Shown here: piece by piece, positions 34,095 through 37,257 of the stretch
Position numbering within the stretch: position 1 is the first letter of the stretch
How the letters are laid out: the number at the start of each line of letters is the position of its first letter
Assembly: GCA_004193285.1 (NCBI GenBank)
Contig: SECP01000067.1
Span: 1-37,257 of the forward strand
Source: Myxococcales bacterium
GTDB taxonomy: Bacteria > Myxococcota_A > Polyangia > Polyangiales > Polyangiaceae
DNA length: 37,257 nt
Reading direction: 5' to 3'
Notes under the pieces: model-generated
Databases searched by the model: none
Seen by the model: the letters and a program-made list of their open reading frames with translations, nothing else
What the model was told of the DNA's origin: nothing
Program-made: the position numbers and the translations under genes

Positions 34095-35993
34095 GTGACC
34101 GATACTCCTCGCCACGCGCTCTACGAAGGCAGGGTCCAGAAGCTCACTGCAGAGGTCGACGCGCTGGCGGCGCGCTCCGCCACCATTGGCAACCTGCGCG
34201 GCCTCTCGTTCCTGGTCGCTTTCGGCTCCTTGATCTGGGGAGCGGTCGCGCAGGGCGGCACACCTGCCATCGTCACGGGCGCGCTGGGCATTGGCGCCTT
34301 CGCCTGGCTGGTGCGTTCGCACGCCGTGCTCGGCACGAAGGAGGCTTACTCCCAGCGCCTGCTCGCGGCGAATCAACGGGCGCACCTACGCGTCACCGGC
34401 CACGCCAAGCTGCTGTTGGACGACGGGGCGGATTTGACGGAGGAGCTGGCCGGTAAAGCGCCGAGCGAAGCCGCGGCCAAGCGCATGCGCACGTTGGCGG
34501 ACGATCTGGATCTGTTCGGCCGCGCCTCGATTTTTCAGCGCCTTTCGGTGGCCCATACCCGCTTCGGGCGCAGCGCCTTGGGTCGCGCGCTCCTTGCAGA
34601 GCCGAACGCGGAAGCCGTGAAGCGGCGGCAGGCGGCGGTCAAAGCCCTCGTCCCCGAGCTGGAGCTTCGTCAGCACATCGAGGCGCTCGCGAGCGCGCTG
34701 ACCAAGGGTAAAAAGGGCCCTACCGTCGCGTCCGCTTTGGACCCGGAGCCGCTCTTGCAGTGGGCCGAGAGCTCGCCGCGATTGTCGAAGAAGCCAGCGC
34801 TCATCTGGGCCGCGCGCTTGCTCGCGCTGGTGAACGTCGCGCTGCTCGGCGGCGCGTGGCTCGGCATCTCGCCCGGCACTTACCTGATCCCATCGCTCGC
34901 GCTCTCGCTCATCGTGCTGGCGGCCGCGCGCCAAGACGTGACGGTGGCGTTCGCCGCGGTCTCCACTCGAGAGGGGGCGCTCTCCGGCTACGACAAGGTG
35001 CTGGAAGCGATCGAGCAGTCCTCCGCAAACGCGGAGCTGCTCGTGGAGCTACGCCAGCGCCTGCGGCAGGGGGACGCCACGCCTTCCCGCGCGATGGGCC
35101 AGCTGCGCGCGGCGGTCAGCTACTTCGAGCTCCGTTACCAGGGCCTCATCTATCCCTTCGCCAACATGTTCCTGCTCTGGGACGTTCACTGCACGGTGAA
35201 GGTGGAAAACTGGCAAGAGCGCTTCGGCAAAGCGGCGCGCGGCTGGTTCGAGGTGCTGGGCGAGGTGGAGGGGCTATCGTCCTTGGCGGGCCTCGCGTTC
35301 GACGAGCCCCAGTTCTGCTTCCCGGCCGTCGTGGACGAAACGCGCCTCTTGGCGACCGGGCTCGCTCACCCGCTGATCGGCGGCGGCCGCGTCGGCAACG
35401 ACGTCAGCCTCCCTGGCCCAGGCTCCGCGCTCCTCGTCACCGGCTCGAACATGTCCGGCAAGAGCACGCTCTTGCGCTCGCTCGGCGTCGCCTACGCAAT
35501 GGCCTTCGCCGGCGGGCCCGTGTGCGCCACGCGCTTCGAGCTCGGCAGCGTAAGACTCGCCACCAGCTTGCGCATCCGGGATTCGCTGGAGGAAGGTGTC
35601 AGCCACTTTTACGCCGAGTTGAACAAGCTGAAGGCCGTGCTCGACGCCACCCACGAGCGCCTGCCCGTCTTGTTCCTGCTCGACGAGATCTTGCACGGCA
35701 CCAACTCACGCGAGCGACAAATCGGCGCGCGCTGGATCCTGGCGCAGCTGCTCGAGCGCGGCGCGCTCGGCGCCGTCTCCACCCACGACATGGAGCTGTG
35801 CCGGCTCTCCCCGGAGCAGATGAGCCACACCCAGCTCGTGCACCTCCGCGAAGACGTCAAAGGCCAAGAGATGGTCTTCGACTACCGGCTACGCCCCGGT
35901 CCGGTCAGCGAAGGCAACGCGTTGCGCCTGATGCGGCGCATCGGTCTAGAAGTGCCGGAAAGCGCCGGCTCCGGTCCGAGCCCAGCCGGCTGA
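34095..35993 (+). CDS. Membrane-anchored MutS-like ATPase
   Basis: This 632-residue protein has a MutS-family C-terminal ATPase but lacks the mismatch-recognition domain. Two hydrophobic helices lie near the N-terminus (about 33-52 and 56-73) and two more in the middle (about 234-256 and 260-278), so it should be held in the inner membrane. The Walker A motif TGSNMSGKST is at about 449-458. The Walker B LFLLDEILHGTNS (about 526-538) is characteristic of MutS, and the STHDMEL loop follows. All catalytic residues look intact. The start is a GTG. Proteins of this build are seen in diverse bacteria, and their role is not that of canonical mismatch repair. It follows the AgmX-like gene by 37 bases, likely in the same transcript. 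Confidence 0.9.
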   Translation: MTDTPRHALYEGRVQKLTAEVDALAARSATIGNLRGLSFLVAFGSLIWGAVAQGGTPAIVTGALGIGAFAWLVRSHAVLGTKEAYSQRLLAANQRAHLRVTGHAKLLLDDGADLTEELAGKAPSEAAAKRMRTLADDLDLFGRASIFQRLSVAHTRFGRSALGRALLAEPNAEAVKRRQAAVKALVPELELRQHIEALASALTKGKKGPTVASALDPEPLLQWAESSPRLSKKPALIWAARLLALVNVALLGGAWLGISPGTYLIPSLALSLIVLAAARQDVTVAFAAVSTREGALSGYDKVLEAIEQSSANAELLVELRQRLRQGDATPSRAMGQLRAAVSYFELRYQGLIYPFANMFLLWDVHCTVKVENWQERFGKAARGWFEVLGEVEGLSSLAGLAFDEPQFCFPAVVDETRLLATGLAHPLIGGGRVGNDVSLPGPGSALLVTGSNMSGKSTLLRSLGVAYAMAFAGGPVCATRFELGSVRLATSLRIRDSLEEGVSHFYAELNKLKAVLDATHERLPVLFLLDEILHGTNSRERQIGARWILAQLLERGALGAVSTHDMELCRLSPEQMSHTQLVHLREDVKGQEMVFDYRLRPGPVSEGNALRLMRRIGLEVPESAGSGPSPAG

Positions 35994-36009
35994 GCTGCGC
36001 GAGCCGCCG

Positions 36010-36041
36010 AGCGATACTTAAGTTTCCACCGAAGTATCGCT
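36010..36041. promoter_or_regulatory. 10-bp inverted repeat at the edge of the -35 element
   Basis: AGCGATACTT and AAGTATCGCT are exact inverted repeats with a 12-base centre. The right arm touches the TTGACG of the candidate promoter of the glutathione transferase gene. It could be an operator, or a terminator for the MutS-like gene, though no T-run follows. Confidence 0.5.
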
Positions 36042-36068
36042 TGACGCCGCACGCGTCGGCACAATAGT
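36041..36068 (+). promoter_or_regulatory. Candidate promoter of the glutathione transferase gene
   Basis: TTGACG (36041-36046) and AATAGT (36063-36068) are 16 bases apart and end 17 bases before the ATG. A second imperfect inverted repeat, GTTAAG-N6-CCTAAC, covers the start region (36067-36084). Confidence 0.4.
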
Positions 36069-36085
36069 TAAGCCATCACCTAACC

Positions 36086-36733
36086 ATGACCTTCACCCTC
36101 TACTACCATCCACTCGCCTCCTACTGCTGGAAGGTGCTCATCGCGCTGTACGAGGCGAGCGCGCCCTTCGACCCGCGCTTGGTGGACCTTTCGGACGCCG
36201 CCCAGCGTGACGCTCTGGCTCGGCTGTGGCCCCTGCTCAAGTTCCCGGTGCTGGTGGAAGAAGCGACGGGCCAGGTCGTGGCGGAGTCCAGCATCATCAT
36301 CGAATACATCGCTCAAACCTGCCCCGGCCCGAGCCAGCTGCTCCCTGCCGAGCCCGCGGCCGCGCTCGAGACTCGCTTTTTGGATCGCTTCTTCGACCAG
36401 CAAGTCCACGAGCCCATGCAAAAGCACGTTGGCGACAAGCTGCGCCCCGCCGACAAGCGCGACCCTTTCGGTGTCGAGCAAGCCCACTCGCAAATCGAGG
36501 TCGCCTACGACCTCCTGGAGCGCCGTCTGGCGGGGCGCACCTGGGCCGCAGGAGACACCTTCACCCTCGCTGACTGCGCGGCCGCGCCTGCGCTCTACTA
36601 CGCCAACCGCGTCCACCCCCTCACCCCCGCGCGCCCCGTGCTGACCAGTTACCTGGAACGCCTGCACGCTCGCCCCTCGTTTGCGCGCACCTTCGCCGAA
36701 GCCCAGCCCTACTTGCACTTTTTCCCAGGCTAA
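36086..36733 (+). CDS. Glutathione S-transferase-family protein
   Basis: This 215-residue cytosolic protein has the N-terminal thioredoxin-like domain (1-80) and the C-terminal helical domain (90-205) of glutathione transferases. The N-terminal YHPLASYCWKV carries the candidate catalytic Ser12, with Cys14 beside it. The glutathione-binding ESSIIIEYIA follows a cis-Pro segment FPVLV. The C-terminal TWAAGDTFTLADCAAAP is the conserved fold motif. It should conjugate or reduce electrophiles with glutathione. The substrate cannot be read. The ATG at 36086 is well placed after a promoter region rich in inverted repeats, which suggests regulated expression. Confidence 0.9.
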   Translation: MTFTLYYHPLASYCWKVLIALYEASAPFDPRLVDLSDAAQRDALARLWPLLKFPVLVEEATGQVVAESSIIIEYIAQTCPGPSQLLPAEPAAALETRFLDRFFDQQVHEPMQKHVGDKLRPADKRDPFGVEQAHSQIEVAYDLLERRLAGRTWAAGDTFTLADCAAAPALYYANRVHPLTPARPVLTSYLERLHARPSFARTFAEAQPYLHFFPG

Positions 36734-37257
36734 AGAGGTTCGCGGAGCTCGCTCATGCCCGCGTGGGCGCGATGATGGCGCGTCGCCTTTCTGCGGTTGG
36801 CTCTCTCGGAGCATCCAATCTCGAGCGTGCTAGCGCGGCGGCCCCGCGACTGTCCCCCCTCGCGCCGTTGCGGTCTATGAAGTCTCTCTTCTGCGCCATC
36901 GTGCTCGACTCTCGTGAGGTAACGTCGCTTCGCCGCTAGCCCTGAGCGGATCATCGCGAAAGCGGCGAGCGTCGCTCATGCCCACGTGGGCACGACGATG
37001 TCAGCTCAAGTCTCGCGACGTCTCTTCGTCCGTCAACGACGCAGCGTCTAGCCATCGAGAAAATGGTCAGAGATCGCGGCTTTGCGCGTTCCGCGCGTTA
37101 CTGCGTCATCTTGCTCAACTCTCGTGAATTAGCGTCTTTTCGCCACGAGCGGGTAGTCACCGCGAAAGCTGCGACCGTCGTTCATGCCCACGTGGGCACG
37201 ATCCGTCATCGCTAGCTCAAGTCTCGCGACGTCTCTTCGTCCGTCAACGACGCAGCG
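36734..37257. repeat. Non-coding right edge with degenerate tandem repeats of about 210 bp
   Basis: The region has no convincing gene. A 44-base stretch at 37003-37046 recurs exactly at 37214-37257, where the window ends. Around it the units 36891-37100 and 37101-37257 align with point changes and small gaps. Each has the 14-bp palindrome TGCCCACGTGGGCA (36979-36992 and 37185-37198). A third, more changed copy of that core is at 36755-36772. The array may continue beyond the window. Confidence 0.75.

Noticed and set aside
34760..36067. A 435-codon frame overlapping the MutS-like gene
   Set aside because: It is Arg-rich and in a shifted frame of a gene with intact Walker motifs.

Overview
The window is about 37 kb of high-GC DNA from a chromosome that looks myxobacterial (Myxococcota, probably Polyangia). 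The signs are many secreted lipoproteins with Gly/Ala/Ser-rich linkers just after the lipobox, a type IV pilus assembly operon, a hybrid histidine kinase, a DUF1566 lipoprotein, an AgmX/PglI-like exported protein, and frequent GTG/TTG starts. This assignment rests on gene content and style, not on a marker gene. I see no rRNA, tRNA, CRISPR array, insertion sequence or prophage gene.

Left part (1-10.4 kb, minus strand). An outer-membrane barrel-like gene overlaps a 13-heme cytochrome c gene by 4 nt. An 84-residue protein and a lipoprotein with a CX4CH motif follow. Together they look like a possible outer-membrane electron conduit. Upstream is a complete pilMNOPQ operon ending in a strong hairpin. 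Divergent from pilM is a FliA/WhiG-like sigma factor. It is preceded by a near-consensus sigma-54 promoter and two 22-bp palindromic repeats 101 bp apart, laid out like enhancer sites.

Middle (11.3-18.7 kb). An HNH nuclease-like protein with a RuvA-C-like tail stands alone between hairpin terminators. On the minus strand a VWA lipoprotein is followed by a small degenerate-GTPase-like protein coupled to a PAS/PAS/kinase/receiver hybrid histidine kinase. A glutamate dehydrogenase gene closes this block. From 18.85 to 21.3 kb there is an NAD-salvage run: a 42-codon remnant resembling the start of nicotinamidase, pncB, and a fused NMN adenylyltransferase/Nudix gene.

Right part (21.3-37.3 kb). 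A DUF1566 lipoprotein converges on a large lipoprotein with an apparently duplicated phosphodiester-glycosidase-like domain. Then come cdsA and an XPB-like helicase/Bax1-like (DUF790) nuclease pair whose helicase has Trp in place of the Walker A glycine. A minus-strand block carries a small membrane protein, a CBM3-like lipoprotein, an N-acetylglutamate synthase-like protein and a DUF4380-like lipoprotein. The plus strand ends with an AgmX-like protein, a membrane-anchored MutS-like ATPase and a glutathione S-transferase. The last 0.5 kb is non-coding and holds degenerate tandem repeats of about 210 bp that run off the window.

The most promising material is the barrel/13-heme/lipoprotein locus, the sigma-54 enhancer layout upstream of the sigma factor, the variant helicase with its nuclease partner, and the pseudo-GTPase/kinase pair. 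All functions are read from sequence patterns only; no database search was possible.
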